Positions 45,567 to 54,822 of a stretch of DNA of 64,000 nt are shown in pieces. Source of the stretch: Idiomarina rhizosphaerae (GTDB taxonomy: Bacteria; Pseudomonadota; Gammaproteobacteria; Enterobacterales; Alteromonadaceae). Within the stretch, counting starts at the first letter, position 1. The number at the start of each line of letters is the position of its first letter. Below the pieces are notes generated by a model, which ran no database searches, was not told where the DNA came from, and worked only from the letters and a program-made list of their open reading frames with translations. The position numbers and the translations under genes are program-made. Location of the stretch: the NCBI RefSeq assembly GCF_024159085.1, contig NZ_JAMZDE010000007.1, positions 124,001-188,000 on the forward strand, in the 5' to 3' direction.

Positions 45567-46037
45567 TTAGTGGGTAATTCCGAGCTTCTGCAGAACGTCG
45601 TACAAACCCGCTGGCCCTTTGTGCTTGTACTCGTCTTTTTCTTCCGTTTGTGGCTGCTTCTTCTTTTCCAGCCGCTGACGAACCCGCCAGTCCAGGTTGT
45701 GAAGAAGCTCCAGTGGCAAACGATCTGGCGTTGCGTCGGGAATAAGTGGTTGAGGGTGAGTTGCGTCCTGTAATTTAAAATCAGACAATTGACTGGCAGT
45801 TGCATAGACACCACTAGCCAACACCATACCCGGCTTTGCATCTAAAGGTCGTGCCCTACCGGCTCCAATGGTTCTTTGCCAGTTAACTTGCGCAGGACGC
45901 TCAGAAACAACCGGTTCTGCACCCAATGCCGAAACCCAATAAGCAAACTCGCCAGCAAAGCCATGGTTAACCGCTTCGCTCGCGTGTTGCTCAAAGAAAT
46001 AGGCAGCATTGTCCTGAACTGCAGCAACTTGACTCAT
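45567..46037 (-). CDS. Conserved-looking protein of unknown function upstream of xerD
   Basis: A 156-residue cytoplasmic-looking protein I do not recognise. The middle part has Trp-bearing FAYWVSALGAEPVVSER and NWQRTIGAGRARPL segments; the C-terminus is charged and helical (LLHNLDWRVRQRLEKKKQ onward), with a short GPAGLYDVLQKLG end. No signal peptide or membrane segment. The ATG at 46037 has only a weak CAGAG upstream. It ends 87 bp before the xerD start on the same strand and lies opposite the tRNA-Tyr promoter. Confidence 0.55.
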   Translation of the reverse strand: MSQVAAVQDNAAYFFEQHASEAVNHGFAGEFAYWVSALGAEPVVSERPAQVNWQRTIGAGRARPLDAKPGMVLASGVYATASQLSDFKLQDATHPQPLIPDATPDRLPLELLHNLDWRVRQRLEKKKQPQTEEKDEYKHKGPAGLYDVLQKLGITH

Positions 46038-46105
46038 TAAGACTCTGGATAATCGGTGACAGATACCTCTGTATCGGCCAAAGTCCTAAAAGTTTAAGTT
46101 TTCTC

Positions 46106-46140
46106 TTTACAGCTAAGCTAAGACTGTTATTATACGCGCC
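46106..46140 (+). promoter_or_regulatory. Promoter of tRNA-Tyr with GC-rich discriminator
   Basis: -35 TTTACA (46106-46111), 16-bp spacer, -10 TATTAT (46128-46133), then ACGCGCC (46134-46140) as a G+C-rich discriminator, which in stable-RNA promoters makes transcription ppGpp-sensitive. The mature tRNA begins eight bases later. Confidence 0.65.
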
Positions 46141-46148
46141 TCTTGAGT

Positions 46149-46233
46149 GGAGGGGTTCCCGAGTGGCCAAAGGGATCAGACTGTAAATCTGACGGCTCAG
46201 CCTTCGCAGGTTCGAATCCTGCCCCCTCCACCA
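46149..46233 (+). tRNA. tRNA-Tyr (anticodon GTA)
   Basis: 85 bases with encoded CCA. The acceptor arm GGAGGGG pairs with CCCCTCC. The anticodon loop CTGTAAA gives GTA for Tyr. The long variable arm and a G-T-T-C-G-A-A T-loop fit a class II tRNA. It stands alone. Confidence 0.96.
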
Positions 46234-46270
46234 TTTCTTTACTGCACTGTCAGTTGGCTATCAGCCTGAA

Positions 46271-47239
46271 TTACTCTTCCGAAAGCGTTATAACCACCTT
46301 ACCCTGAGTTTTATTATCTGCAACATAATCCAGTGCTTGCTGAATATCGTCAGCTGCAAAAACCTCATCGATAATGGGTTTTATGGTGCTGCTTTTAAAT
46401 TTATCACCAAAATCATGCCACAAACCTTGTAAAATTTGCCCTTTGCGTTCCGGTGATAATGCTCTAAGGGTTGAACCAATCAGCTTTTGACGCTTCATCA
46501 GCATGCGCCCGAAATCAACTTCACCAGTCAAGCCAGCCATTAAGCCAATTAAAATAATACGGCCATCCTGAGCCAGATACTGCTGGTCTTTTGCTATGGA
46601 CTCACCGGCAACAGGGTTCAGAATAACGTCTACTTCACCCAGAGCTTTAACTTCTTCAACAATGTCCTGTTTATGGCGGTTAATTGCATGCTTTGCACCC
46701 AGTTTCAGACAAAACTCTGCTTTCTCTCCACTACCCACTATGGCGATAAGTTCGTTACCGCTTTCCCGGCAAAGCTGTGTTAATGAAGAGCCTACCCCAC
46801 TGGCACCTGCATGAGCTAAGACTTTCTCTCCGGGTTTTAAGTCAGCTAATTGATAGACATTAAGATAAGCCGTAGCAAAAGTTTCCAGCCAGCCCGCAGC
46901 TTCTGCATGACTCCAGCTTTCCGGCACCTCCAGTATTTGTTCAGCGGAAACATTCACCTGCTCAGCAAAGCCGCCGCCAGCCAATAACGCGCTGACACGT
47001 TGCCCGGGTTGCCAACCATTGACCTCGCTACCCACTTTTTCTATAACACCACAGACTTCTAAGCCGGGAACAGCTGACGCGCCTTTAGGTGGTGGGTATT
47101 TCCCTGCTATTTGCATTAAGTCGGCACGATTAAGTCCGGCGCTTAGTACCCGCAGCTGAACTTCATTAGCCTGTGGTTCGTCCAGTTCAGGGTGGTTCTT
47201 CCAGTGTACTTTTTGTTCGGAAATCGCAATTGCTTTCAT
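46271..47239 (-). CDS. Zinc-independent quinone oxidoreductase-like NAD(P)H dehydrogenase
   Basis: A 322-residue MDR-superfamily enzyme of the Qor/PIG3 group. An N-terminal GroES-like domain (AGLNRADLMQIAGKYPPPKGASAVPGLEVCGVI) is followed by a Rossmann domain with LAHAGASGVGSSLTQLCRE near 142-160 and VDVILNPVAGES. The zinc-binding Cys residues of true alcohol dehydrogenases are missing, as in quinone reductases. It probably reduces quinones or enones with NADPH; the substrate is not defined. It lies alone, convergent with tRNA-Tyr. Confidence 0.9.
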   Translation of the reverse strand: MKAIAISEQKVHWKNHPELDEPQANEVQLRVLSAGLNRADLMQIAGKYPPPKGASAVPGLEVCGVIEKVGSEVNGWQPGQRVSALLAGGGFAEQVNVSAEQILEVPESWSHAEAAGWLETFATAYLNVYQLADLKPGEKVLAHAGASGVGSSLTQLCRESGNELIAIVGSGEKAEFCLKLGAKHAINRHKQDIVEEVKALGEVDVILNPVAGESIAKDQQYLAQDGRIILIGLMAGLTGEVDFGRMLMKRQKLIGSTLRALSPERKGQILQGLWHDFGDKFKSSTIKPIIDEVFAADDIQQALDYVADNKTQGKVVITLSEE

Positions 47240-47314
47240 ATCAGCCTCTGTTGCCGCTTAACATTATTGAAATTAGCCAGTATGCTGTCGGTATGAATAA
47301 GATCAGGATACTGT

Positions 47315-48967
47315 TTGACGCAAATGGACAAAACCTTAGAGCTCAATAATAAACGCGTATTATTAATAGATGACCAGAAGCCCTTTCAGGTCATGCTCAA
47401 AGGCTTGCTGTTAAACTTGGGGGCGCAGGACGTACAAGTCAAGACCACTGGCGAAGCCGGCATTGCCGCTTACATCAAAAATCCGCACGATATTCTGCTG
47501 GTAGACTATAACCTGGGGCGTGGGCGCAATGGCCGTCAAGTTTTAGAGGAACTGCAGGTTCGGGGGTTAATGAAAGAGCACACTCTGTTCTTTATTATTA
47601 CCGGCGACAACACTCGCCCTATGGTGCTCAGCGCACTTGAATTACAACCCGATGATTATTTGATGAAACCGTTTTCACATCGTGTGTTGCGCTCCCGTCT
47701 GGTGCGCGCTTATAAACGCCGCATGTGGTTAAAAGACGTATTCAAGGCGCTGACAAATCATGATTATGAGGCCTGTATTGAGGCCTGCCAGAAACATATT
47801 CAGTCTAACAGCCGCTACAGTAATTACTGCCGCAAACTGCAAATTGAGTTGTACAACAAAACCGGGCAACTGAATAAAGCGGAGACGGCAATTAAAGAGT
47901 TGCTGGAAGAAAACTCTCACAGTTGGGTCTTTCTAAAACTGGCTGAAACGCGGTTATTACAAAACTCTCCCGAAGAAGCCCTGAATATTCTTAACCATTT
48001 AATTAAACGCATGCCTAATGCTGTTGAAGCGTATGACCTGAAAACGGAGTGTTACCTTCAACAGCAACAGCTGGAAGACGCTTTGGAAAGCGCCCGTGAT
48101 GCCATTACCATGGCGCCATTTTCAATTGAAAGACAAACCAAACTGGCTCATATTGCCCGCGATAACGGCGACTTTGATATCGCCAAGCAGGCCATGAACA
48201 ACGTGTTGCAGATAGCCCGTAAGTCAGTTTTCCGTAACGCACATCACTTATGCAACTATTTACGCAGTATTCTAGACGCGGCCGAAAATAGCGATACGCC
48301 TCAGCAAATCAGTAAGTATCAGACAGAAGCAACAATGGAGCTGCAACGAGCCCGCTATGACGAGCATCTGTTGCATGCCGATATTTCGTTTGAGGATTTG
48401 GAATCCATTTTATTGTCGCGTATTGATTCATTTAATGGTCGTCTACGCGAGGCACAACAGCGCTTAAATGAAGTTGTCGGCGAAAAACTGGCGCACAACC
48501 AGCCTATCAATAAAGACTTATTACCTGACGTTATCGCCATTTTGCTGGATGTCGGAGAGTATGAAAAAGCAAATGCCCTGGCAGCGAATCAGGACGAAAA
48601 CCCGACTCTTGACAGTTACACTTCTAAAATTTTACAGGCGCGCTTAGCTGCTGCTCAAAAACAGCAGGACAACTTCTTTGAGGTTCACAAAGCAGGCTTA
48701 GATGCATACCAGCAAGGCGACTACATTCGTGCACTGGAACTGTTTCGTAAAGCCATGGAAGCCGCGCCAATGAACAGTGGTGCCGCACTTAACTTTATTC
48801 AGGCGGCCGTCCGTTATGTTGAAGAAACTCCAGGTGGAGAGCGAGTTCGGCTTAAGAAAGAATGCGATAATTGCTTTAAAGTCTTAGAGGGGCTGCAATT
48901 ATCCAGTAGCCACAGTAACCGCTATGAGCGGTTACTGGAGCAAACTGAAGGATTAGAACTGCGTTAG
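47315..48967 (+). CDS. Response regulator with TPR-like C-terminal region
   Basis: 550 residues. The N-terminal receiver domain (about 12-130) has the acidic pair Asp19-Asp20 (LLIDD), the phosphorylation Asp64 (LLVDYNLG), Thr96 and Lys118 (LMKPF). No DNA-binding or enzymatic output domain follows; instead about 400 residues of helical repeats resemble tetratricopeptide repeats, for example the VFLKLAETRLLQNSPEEALN and GDYIRALELFRKAMEAAPMNSGA units. It may act through protein binding. A TTG at 47315 with AGGA six bases upstream is the better start; an ATG lies nine bases further on. No kinase is nearby. Confidence 0.85.
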   Translation: MTQMDKTLELNNKRVLLIDDQKPFQVMLKGLLLNLGAQDVQVKTTGEAGIAAYIKNPHDILLVDYNLGRGRNGRQVLEELQVRGLMKEHTLFFIITGDNTRPMVLSALELQPDDYLMKPFSHRVLRSRLVRAYKRRMWLKDVFKALTNHDYEACIEACQKHIQSNSRYSNYCRKLQIELYNKTGQLNKAETAIKELLEENSHSWVFLKLAETRLLQNSPEEALNILNHLIKRMPNAVEAYDLKTECYLQQQQLEDALESARDAITMAPFSIERQTKLAHIARDNGDFDIAKQAMNNVLQIARKSVFRNAHHLCNYLRSILDAAENSDTPQQISKYQTEATMELQRARYDEHLLHADISFEDLESILLSRIDSFNGRLREAQQRLNEVVGEKLAHNQPINKDLLPDVIAILLDVGEYEKANALAANQDENPTLDSYTSKILQARLAAAQKQQDNFFEVHKAGLDAYQQGDYIRALELFRKAMEAAPMNSGAALNFIQAAVRYVEETPGGERVRLKKECDNCFKVLEGLQLSSSHSNRYERLLEQTEGLELR

Positions 48968-49800
48968 CTCAGCTTTTGGTTAGCGGCTAACTGACCTGAT
49001 TGATAATCCTTAATAGCCTGCTCAATCTGATCCGACGAATTCATGACAAAAGGACCGTACTGGGCAATGGGTTCTTCAATAGGTTTCGCGGCCAGCAGAA
49101 TAAAGCGCGCATTTTCAGTGCCGGAAATATCTAATGTTTCAGCAGGATCAAGCAACATTAACTCGCCCTCTTTCGCTGCTTCTCCATTCACTGTCAGCTC
49201 CCCCTGATAAACATAAGCCAGACGTCGTTTTTGCCCTTGTGACGGCAAACTGAAGCGGTCACTTCCTAAGTGAACATCCAGCATTAGAAAGTCTCTTCCC
49301 GGCGCATTTACAGGGCCATTCTGCTGCTGGTATTGCCCCGAAATAATTCTGACCAGAGCATCACCATTTTTCACTTCAGGAATGGTAGCTGACGGGTAGT
49401 CGTGCCACTCAGGTTCACTCATTTTTTCATCGCCCGGCAAATTGACCCAGAGCTGAAAGCCCCACATAAGGCCTTCAACTTGCTTCGGCATTTCAGCGTG
49501 AATAATACCTTTCGCTGCTTTCATCCACTGCACACCGCCTGCATCAACTTCACCGCTATTACCGACAGAGTCTTTATGTTCCATAGTGCCCGCTAACATA
49601 TAGGTCAGCGTACAAAAACCGCGGTGTGGATGGGGCGGAAAACCAGCAATATAATCATCCGGGTTATCGGAACGAAACTCATCCAGCATTAAAAACGGAT
49701 CCTGATGTTTTAACCCTGGCTGATTAATAATACGAGTGAGTTTAACTCCCGCGCCGTCCTGCGCAGGCATTCCCCGATGTTTGGCTAAAATAACACTCAT
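48964..49800 (-). CDS. Pirin family protein
   Basis: A 278-residue bicupin. The N-terminal cupin carries the pirin metal motif in FPPHPHRGFCTLTYMLAG near 55-72, with further His/Glu ligands in MEHKDSVGNSGEVDAGGVQWMKAAKGIIHAE. The C-terminal cupin ends with a GPFVMNSSDQIEQAIKDYQSGQ tail. Bacterial pirins include quercetinase-like enzymes and redox regulators; the role is not defined here. Its start overlaps the glutathionyl-hydroquinone reductase stop by four bases, suggesting a joint function in quinone or aromatic handling. Its stop shares TTAG with the response regulator. Confidence 0.93.
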   Translation of the reverse strand: MSVILAKHRGMPAQDGAGVKLTRIINQPGLKHQDPFLMLDEFRSDNPDDYIAGFPPHPHRGFCTLTYMLAGTMEHKDSVGNSGEVDAGGVQWMKAAKGIIHAEMPKQVEGLMWGFQLWVNLPGDEKMSEPEWHDYPSATIPEVKNGDALVRIISGQYQQQNGPVNAPGRDFLMLDVHLGSDRFSLPSQGQKRRLAYVYQGELTVNGEAAKEGELMLLDPAETLDISGTENARFILLAAKPIEEPIAQYGPFVMNSSDQIEQAIKDYQSGQLAANQKLS

Positions 49801-50759
49801 GACTGGCTGCTCCCCTCGCTACCCCGGTTATGTGTCTGGTGAAAATCGATTTCCGGCCCCTTAGGTACCACTTGGGTCGGATTAATGGTTTTATGGCTGG
49901 CATAATAATGCGTTTTAATGTGGTCCATCACTACGGTCTCCTCTACGCCCGGGTGCTGGTATAGCTCCAATAGGTAATTCCACATGTTAGGGTAATCGAC
50001 AATGCGCTTCTTGTTGGTTTTAAAGTGCCCGAAATAAACCGCATCAAAACGAACCAAAGTAGTAAATAATCGCCAGTCCGCCTCGGTGAGCTTATCCCCG
50101 GTTAAATAACGGTTTTGACTAAGAATACTCTCTACCTTGTCTAAAGCAGCAAACAACGACTCGTAGGCTTCTTCATACGCCTGCTGCGTGGTCGCGAAGC
50201 CACTACGATAAACGCCGTTGTTAATGTCGTTGTAAACCCACTCATTAACTTCTTCGATTTGCTTTTGCTTATCTGCAGGAAAGAAGTCCAGCGTATTCCC
50301 GGTCAGTTCATTAAACGCAGAATTGAAAATGCGGATAATCTCGGCCGACTCATTGTTCACTATAGTCTGATTTTTCTTATCCCATAGCACTGGGACGGTT
50401 ACTCGTCCGGTGTATTCAGGGTCGGCTTTTAAATACAGCTGATAAAGAAAGTCTGCGTCATACAGTGGCTCGTTAAGTGGCGCGTCAGCAAACTCCCAGC
50501 CATTCTCCAGCATCAGCGGGTGCACAACGGAAACGTCGATATGACTTTCCAGACCTTTTAATTTGCGGAAGATAAGCGCCCGGTGAGCCCACGGACATGC
50601 GTAAGAAACGTAAAGGTGATAGCGCCCGGACTCAGCCTCAAACTCAGTACCCTGCGCTACGGTATTGCGAAACTGTGATTCACTGCGAACAAAGCGGCCA
50701 CCATGCTTTTTGGTGTCATACCACTTGTCGTGCCATTGGCCATCAACTAATAAACCCAT
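49797..50759 (-). CDS. S-glutathionyl-hydroquinone reductase (GST omega/xi, YqjG-like)
   Basis: Reduces glutathionyl-hydroquinones with glutathione in the cytoplasm. 320 residues. The glutathione site Cys lies in YVSYACPWAHRALIFRKLKGL near 50-70, which is the CPWAHR motif of the ECM4/YqjG family. The helical GST C-terminal domain (about 160-290) contains LTGDKLTEADWRLFTTLVRFDAVY. It is coupled by overlap with a pirin. Confidence 0.93.
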   Translation of the reverse strand: MGLLVDGQWHDKWYDTKKHGGRFVRSESQFRNTVAQGTEFEAESGRYHLYVSYACPWAHRALIFRKLKGLESHIDVSVVHPLMLENGWEFADAPLNEPLYDADFLYQLYLKADPEYTGRVTVPVLWDKKNQTIVNNESAEIIRIFNSAFNELTGNTLDFFPADKQKQIEEVNEWVYNDINNGVYRSGFATTQQAYEEAYESLFAALDKVESILSQNRYLTGDKLTEADWRLFTTLVRFDAVYFGHFKTNKKRIVDYPNMWNYLLELYQHPGVEETVVMDHIKTHYYASHKTINPTQVVPKGPEIDFHQTHNRGSEGSSQS

Positions 50760-50853
50760 AATAAACTCCTTAAGTTGGTATAGCCTTATAATAGAGTCAA
50801 TTTTTTGGAATTATTAGCGCATTATTTTCTATTTATTATTCTAAAAAATAGAA

Positions 50854-51993
50854 CTATAGAAAGGATTCGACCACATCAGCGGCTTTTTCGCTCGCCGACA
50901 CCTTCAGTTGTTGGTGAAGATTCGTGAATTGCTCCAACAAGGGCTGGTTGTCTTGCTCAATTAACTGGACAAGCGCTTGTTCGATAGCCTCTTCAGAGGC
51001 TTCTGATTGAGCCAGTTCCGGCACTATTTCTTTACCCGCTAAGAGGTTAGGTAAGGAAAAGAAAGGCGCGTGAAACAAACGTTTAATGATTTGATAAGAT
51101 AACCAATGAAAACGATAAGCTACTACCATTGGCCGTTTAATCAGCAAGGCTTCAAGCGCAACAGTTCCCGACGTTAGCAGTAAATAATTGGCTGCAGCCA
51201 TAACTTTTCGACTTTCACCAACAGGTAGTGCAATATTCAGATCGGGGCTGTACTGATCTACTAGTTCCTGCAATTGTGTGGCGCGAGCTTCGCTTATCAT
51301 AGGTGCCACAAAGCGTAGTTCTGGATATTTTTTCGCTAGCTTGTTCGCGACCTTCAGAAATATCGGCGCCATACGGGCAATCTCACCCTTACGACTTCCA
51401 GGTAAAATGGCAAGATACGTAACATCAGGTTCAAGTTCCAGTTCGTTACGTGCTTCTGTTTGTTGCCACTGCATAGGAATATCATCTGCCAGCGGATGAC
51501 CAACAAAGGTTGCTGGTAGCTGGTGCCTGTCGTAGAAATCTTTCTCAAAAGGCAATAAACACAGTACGTGATCAACAGCCTTTTTTATGCCTTTGATACG
51601 ACCCTCACGCCATGCCCAGACAGATGGACTGACATAATGAATAGTAGAGATACCGGCTTTTTTAAGGCGGGCTTCAACCGTCAGATTAAAGTCAGGAGCA
51701 TCAATGCCTATCATCACATCCGGTTGCTCAGAAATGAGATAGTTCACCAGGTTCTTTCTGTGTTTTAACAACTTAGGCAGTTGCTGAAAAACTTCAGCAA
51801 TGCCCATAACGGCCAAATCATCCATGGCAAAGAACGAGTTCATCCCCTGCTCTGCCATTAAAGGCCCGCCGACCCCAATAAAAGTTGCATTGGGGTGACG
51901 TTTGGCAATAGCCTGCATTAGCCCGGCACCTAACAGATCCCCCGAGTGCTCACCGGCAACAATAGCTATTTTAGGCGGCTGATTGCGGCTCAT
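50854..51993 (-). CDS. lpxB: Lipid-A-disaccharide synthase
   Basis: Joins UDP-2,3-diacylglucosamine and 2,3-diacylglucosamine 1-phosphate to make the lipid A disaccharide at the inner membrane. 379 residues with the GT-B fold: IVAGEHSGDLLGAGLM at the N-terminus, IGIDAPDFNL near 95, YVSPSVWAWREGRI near 120, LPGSRKGEI near 195 and SGTVALEALLIKRPMVVAYR near 275. It overlaps lpxA by one base and closes the lpxD-fabZ-lpxA-lpxB string. Confidence 0.97.
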   Translation of the reverse strand: MSRNQPPKIAIVAGEHSGDLLGAGLMQAIAKRHPNATFIGVGGPLMAEQGMNSFFAMDDLAVMGIAEVFQQLPKLLKHRKNLVNYLISEQPDVMIGIDAPDFNLTVEARLKKAGISTIHYVSPSVWAWREGRIKGIKKAVDHVLCLLPFEKDFYDRHQLPATFVGHPLADDIPMQWQQTEARNELELEPDVTYLAILPGSRKGEIARMAPIFLKVANKLAKKYPELRFVAPMISEARATQLQELVDQYSPDLNIALPVGESRKVMAAANYLLLTSGTVALEALLIKRPMVVAYRFHWLSYQIIKRLFHAPFFSLPNLLAGKEIVPELAQSEASEEAIEQALVQLIEQDNQPLLEQFTNLHQQLKVSASEKAADVVESFL

Positions 51994-52760
51994 TACGGAC
52001 GAATAATGCCTCGTGAACTGTTTTCAACAAAAGCTTTAAAACCATCCAATACCGGTTCATTTAATGCTGAAATAGCTTCCAGGGCTTCGTCGACAGTCAG
52101 GCTGGAGCGGTACAAAATTTTATAGGCACGACGAACGTTTTGAATTTGCTCAGACGTGTAGCCGCGACGCTTTAAACCTTCGGCATTGATTGTTCTCGGT
52201 TTAGCGTTATGACCCTGCGCCATCACAAAGGGAGGAATATCCTGAACGATAATCGAGTTAACCGCGGCGAAAGAGTGCGAACCAATATGACAAAATTGAT
52301 GCACACCACTCATACCACCCAGAATAACCCAATCACCTACGTGAACATGGCCAGCCAGAGTAACCTGGTTAGCAAAGATATTGTCATTACCTATGACACA
52401 GTCGTGAGCAACATGTACGTATGCCATAAACAGGTTATTATCGCCAATTTTGGTTAGCGAATTATCCTGCACCGTACCACGATGAATGGTTACTGACTCG
52501 CGGATAACGTTATTGTCGCCAATCTCAAGCTCTGTCGGTTCGCCATCGTATTTTTTATCCTGACAGTCTTCACCAACCGACGCAAATTGATAAATGGTAT
52601 TGTTTTTACCAATGGTTGTCGGGCCTTTTAAAACAACGTGTGAGCGGATATCGCAGTTGTCACCGATAACAACATCTGGGCCAATAACCGTCCATGGACC
52701 GACACTAACGTTAGTACCGAGTTTGGCGCTGGGGTCAATAATTGCGGTTTCGTGAATCAC
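51993..52760 (-). CDS. lpxA: UDP-N-acetylglucosamine acyltransferase
   Basis: First step of lipid A synthesis, adding R-3-hydroxyacyl to UDP-GlcNAc. 255 residues: a left-handed beta-helix made of hexapeptide repeats (AIIDPSAKLGTNVSVGPWTVI onward) over residues 1-190, the catalytic His in AHDCVIGNDNIFANQ near 123 and a helical C-terminal domain. The preceding gene, fabZ, ends at its start. Chain-length choice cannot be judged from sequence. Confidence 0.97.
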   Translation of the reverse strand: MIHETAIIDPSAKLGTNVSVGPWTVIGPDVVIGDNCDIRSHVVLKGPTTIGKNNTIYQFASVGEDCQDKKYDGEPTELEIGDNNVIRESVTIHRGTVQDNSLTKIGDNNLFMAYVHVAHDCVIGNDNIFANQVTLAGHVHVGDWVILGGMSGVHQFCHIGSHSFAAVNSIIVQDIPPFVMAQGHNAKPRTINAEGLKRRGYTSEQIQNVRRAYKILYRSSLTVDEALEAISALNEPVLDGFKAFVENSSRGIIRP

Positions 52761-53225
52761 TTAAACTTCTCTTCTTGCACAAATAATTTCGGCAGTACAG
52801 GCAACGTCACCGTCGACTTCCGCACGACCGGTAAACTTCCAGATACCACGACGTTCTTTTTCGAAGGTAACAAAGAAATCAACCGTATCACCCGGGATAA
52901 CCTGACGTTTAAAGCGGGCATTATCAATACCAGCAAAAAGATACAAATCGTTTGCATTCTTCTTGCTTTCTGTAATTTTAAAACCTAATAAACCACAAGC
53001 TTGAGCTATAGCTTCAAGCAATAACACTCCCGGGAAAATAGGCTTCGCCGGAAAATGCCCATTAAACATAGGCTCATTAAAAGTAACGTTTTTTATAGCG
53101 TGTAACGAGTCTTTAGAGTTTGTTTCTATAACTCTGTCTATTAATAAAAACGGATAACGATGAGGCAGTAAATCTAGTACGCCCTGAATATCAAAACCTG
53201 ATTCCGTAATTTTCAAATCTTTCAC
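52761..53225 (-). CDS. fabZ: 3-hydroxyacyl-[acyl-carrier-protein] dehydratase
   Basis: Dehydrates R-3-hydroxyacyl-ACP in fatty acid synthesis. The 154-residue hot-dog fold has the catalytic His in [15 protein letters not shown] near 20 and [25 protein letters not shown] near 60-85, with the catalytic Glu. It competes with LpxA for hydroxyacyl-ACP, so its place between lpxD and lpxA fits balancing lipid A and phospholipid. Confidence 0.97.
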   Translation of the reverse strand: MKDLKITESGFDIQGVLDLLPHRYPFLLIDRVIETNSKDSLHAIKNVTFNEPMFNGHFPAKPIFPGVLLLEAIAQACGLLGFKITESKKNANDLYLFAGIDNARFKRQVIPGDTVDFFVTFEKERRGIWKFTGRAEVDGDVACTAEIICARREV

Positions 53226-53230
53226 CTTAC

Positions 53231-54256
53231 TCAGTTATTATCGTCAGCTTGTTTTTCTAACTCTTTGACACGCTTGAATAGATCATCCAGCTGACGGAAT
53301 CTCGCCCCATTACGTCGCCATTCGCGGTGTCCACTGGCGGGGATCCCTGACGCATAAACTCCTGGCTCGGTGATTTCTTTTATCACCATAGCAAATCCCA
53401 TAATTTGTACGTCGTCACACACACTGATATGACCGTTAATAGCCGAAGCCCCACCAATCATACAGCGCTTACCAATGCGGCAACTGCCTGCTAGTACAGT
53501 ACAGCCTGCGATAGCCGTATCTTCATCAATGAATACGTTATGCGCAATTTGGCATTGGTTATCAATAATGCAGCCCGACGAAATAATAGTGTCGTCCAGA
53601 GCTCCGCGATCGACCGTTGTACTGGCACCAATTTCAACATTGTCTTTAATAACAACGCGGCCTAGCTGAGGAATTTTTAGCCATTTGCCATTATCAGGAG
53701 CCCAGCCAAAACCATCAGCACCAATAATTGAGCCGGAATGAAACAGGCAGTCATCACCAATAACACAACGGTGGTAGATTTTAACGCCTGACCAAAGTGT
53801 GCATCCGGAGCCAATTTGAGTTTCCGAACCTATATAACAATGTGGCCCAATACTGGTGTTATCACCAATTATGACGCCATCATCAATAACCGTATATTCA
53901 CCAATACTAACGTTCTTACCGATACTGGCTGACTGCGCAATTTTTGCGGTTTCAGCTATGCCTCTAGCTGGCTTTGGTGTGGTGTCTAATAGCTGTGCAA
54001 TTCGTGCAAAAGCCGCGTAAGGGTTAGCTACCCGAATTGCGTTATCAATCGCATCGCTATCGTCTTTTTCAGAGACAATAACAGCGCCGGCAGAGGTTGT
54101 TTCTAACTGACTTTTGTAACGGCTATTAGCCAGAAAAGCGATAGCGTCACCAGTAGCAGACTGCAAGGTCGCCACGCGCAAAATGGGGAGCTGCGAATTA
54201 CCTCGCACCTCCCCACCCACATGGTCAGCCAACTGCTGCAATGTGTACTCAGACAT
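53231..54256 (-). CDS. lpxD: UDP-3-O-(R-3-hydroxyacyl)-glucosamine N-acyltransferase
   Basis: Third step of lipid A synthesis. 341 residues: an N-terminal uridine-binding domain ([16 protein letters not shown]), then hexapeptide-repeat beta-helix ([18 protein letters not shown] onward), catalytic His-containing [16 protein letters not shown] near 240 and a helical C-terminal tail ([18 protein letters not shown]). It follows skp by three bases. Confidence 0.97.
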   Translation of the reverse strand: MSEYTLQQLADHVGGEVRGNSQLPILRVATLQSATGDAIAFLANSRYKSQLETTSAGAVIVSEKDDSDAIDNAIRVANPYAAFARIAQLLDTTPKPARGIAETAKIAQSASIGKNVSIGEYTVIDDGVIIGDNTSIGPHCYIGSETQIGSGCTLWSGVKIYHRCVIGDDCLFHSGSIIGADGFGWAPDNGKWLKIPQLGRVVIKDNVEIGASTTVDRGALDDTIISSGCIIDNQCQIAHNVFIDEDTAIAGCTVLAGSCRIGKRCMIGGASAINGHISVCDDVQIMGFAMVIKEITEPGVYASGIPASGHREWRRNGARFRQLDDLFKRVKELEKQADDNN

Positions 54257-54259
54257 AAA

Positions 54260-54775
54260 TTAGTTACCTGAAGTCATTTTCTCGACAACGGCACCAGACA
54301 AGTCATTATCGGCTTTCATGTAAGTAACCGCGTTACTTTCAAGAACCATGTCATAGTCTTTTGCTTCTGCAACAGCAGTAATCGCGTCCTGAACTTTTCC
54401 AAGCAACTTGTTACGTTCTTCATTTTGACGACGACGAGTGTCCTCTTGCAACGCTTTGCTTTTCAGCTGCGCTTCAGAAATAGTCTGCTCAATGTCACGT
54501 TCTAGCTGAGTTTTTTCAGAAGCTGACATGATTGATGCATCGCGTTCTTGCTTTTGACGCAGTTCCTGAACTTTCTGTTCAAGCTGACGCATTTCCTCAA
54601 AGCGATCCTGGAACTCGGTCTGCAGTTGCTCGGAGATTTGCTCACGTTGTGGTAACTGCTGGAATACTTCCATCATATCGACCACACCGATTTTTTGTTG
54701 TGCCTGTGCGGCACCAGCAAAAAGCGCTGTTGAAACAGCAACCGCTGCAGCTGTAGATTTAATTAACTTTTTCAA
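54260..54775 (-). CDS. skp: Periplasmic chaperone Skp (OmpH)
   Basis: Trimeric chaperone that carries unfolded outer-membrane proteins to the BAM complex. 171 residues: a signal peptide ending near AAQAQQ, then a KIGVVDMMEVFQQLPQ strand and a long charged coiled-coil hairpin (about 45-120, with ERDIEQTISEAQLKSKALQED). It lies between bamA and lpxD, with GAAGGAG upstream. Confidence 0.95.
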   Translation of the reverse strand: MKKLIKSTAAAVAVSTALFAGAAQAQQKIGVVDMMEVFQQLPQREQISEQLQTEFQDRFEEMRQLEQKVQELRQKQERDASIMSASEKTQLERDIEQTISEAQLKSKALQEDTRRRQNEERNKLLGKVQDAITAVAEAKDYDMVLESNAVTYMKADNDLSGAVVEKMTSGN

Positions 54776-54822
54776 GGTAAAACTCCTTCAAATTTTTTGT
54801 AACTATTATGTAATTATTATTA

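Noticed and set aside
45512-45841. An open frame of about 109 codons over the end of the gene at 45567
   Set aside because: It lies in another frame over a better gene, has unlikely composition and no ribosome site.
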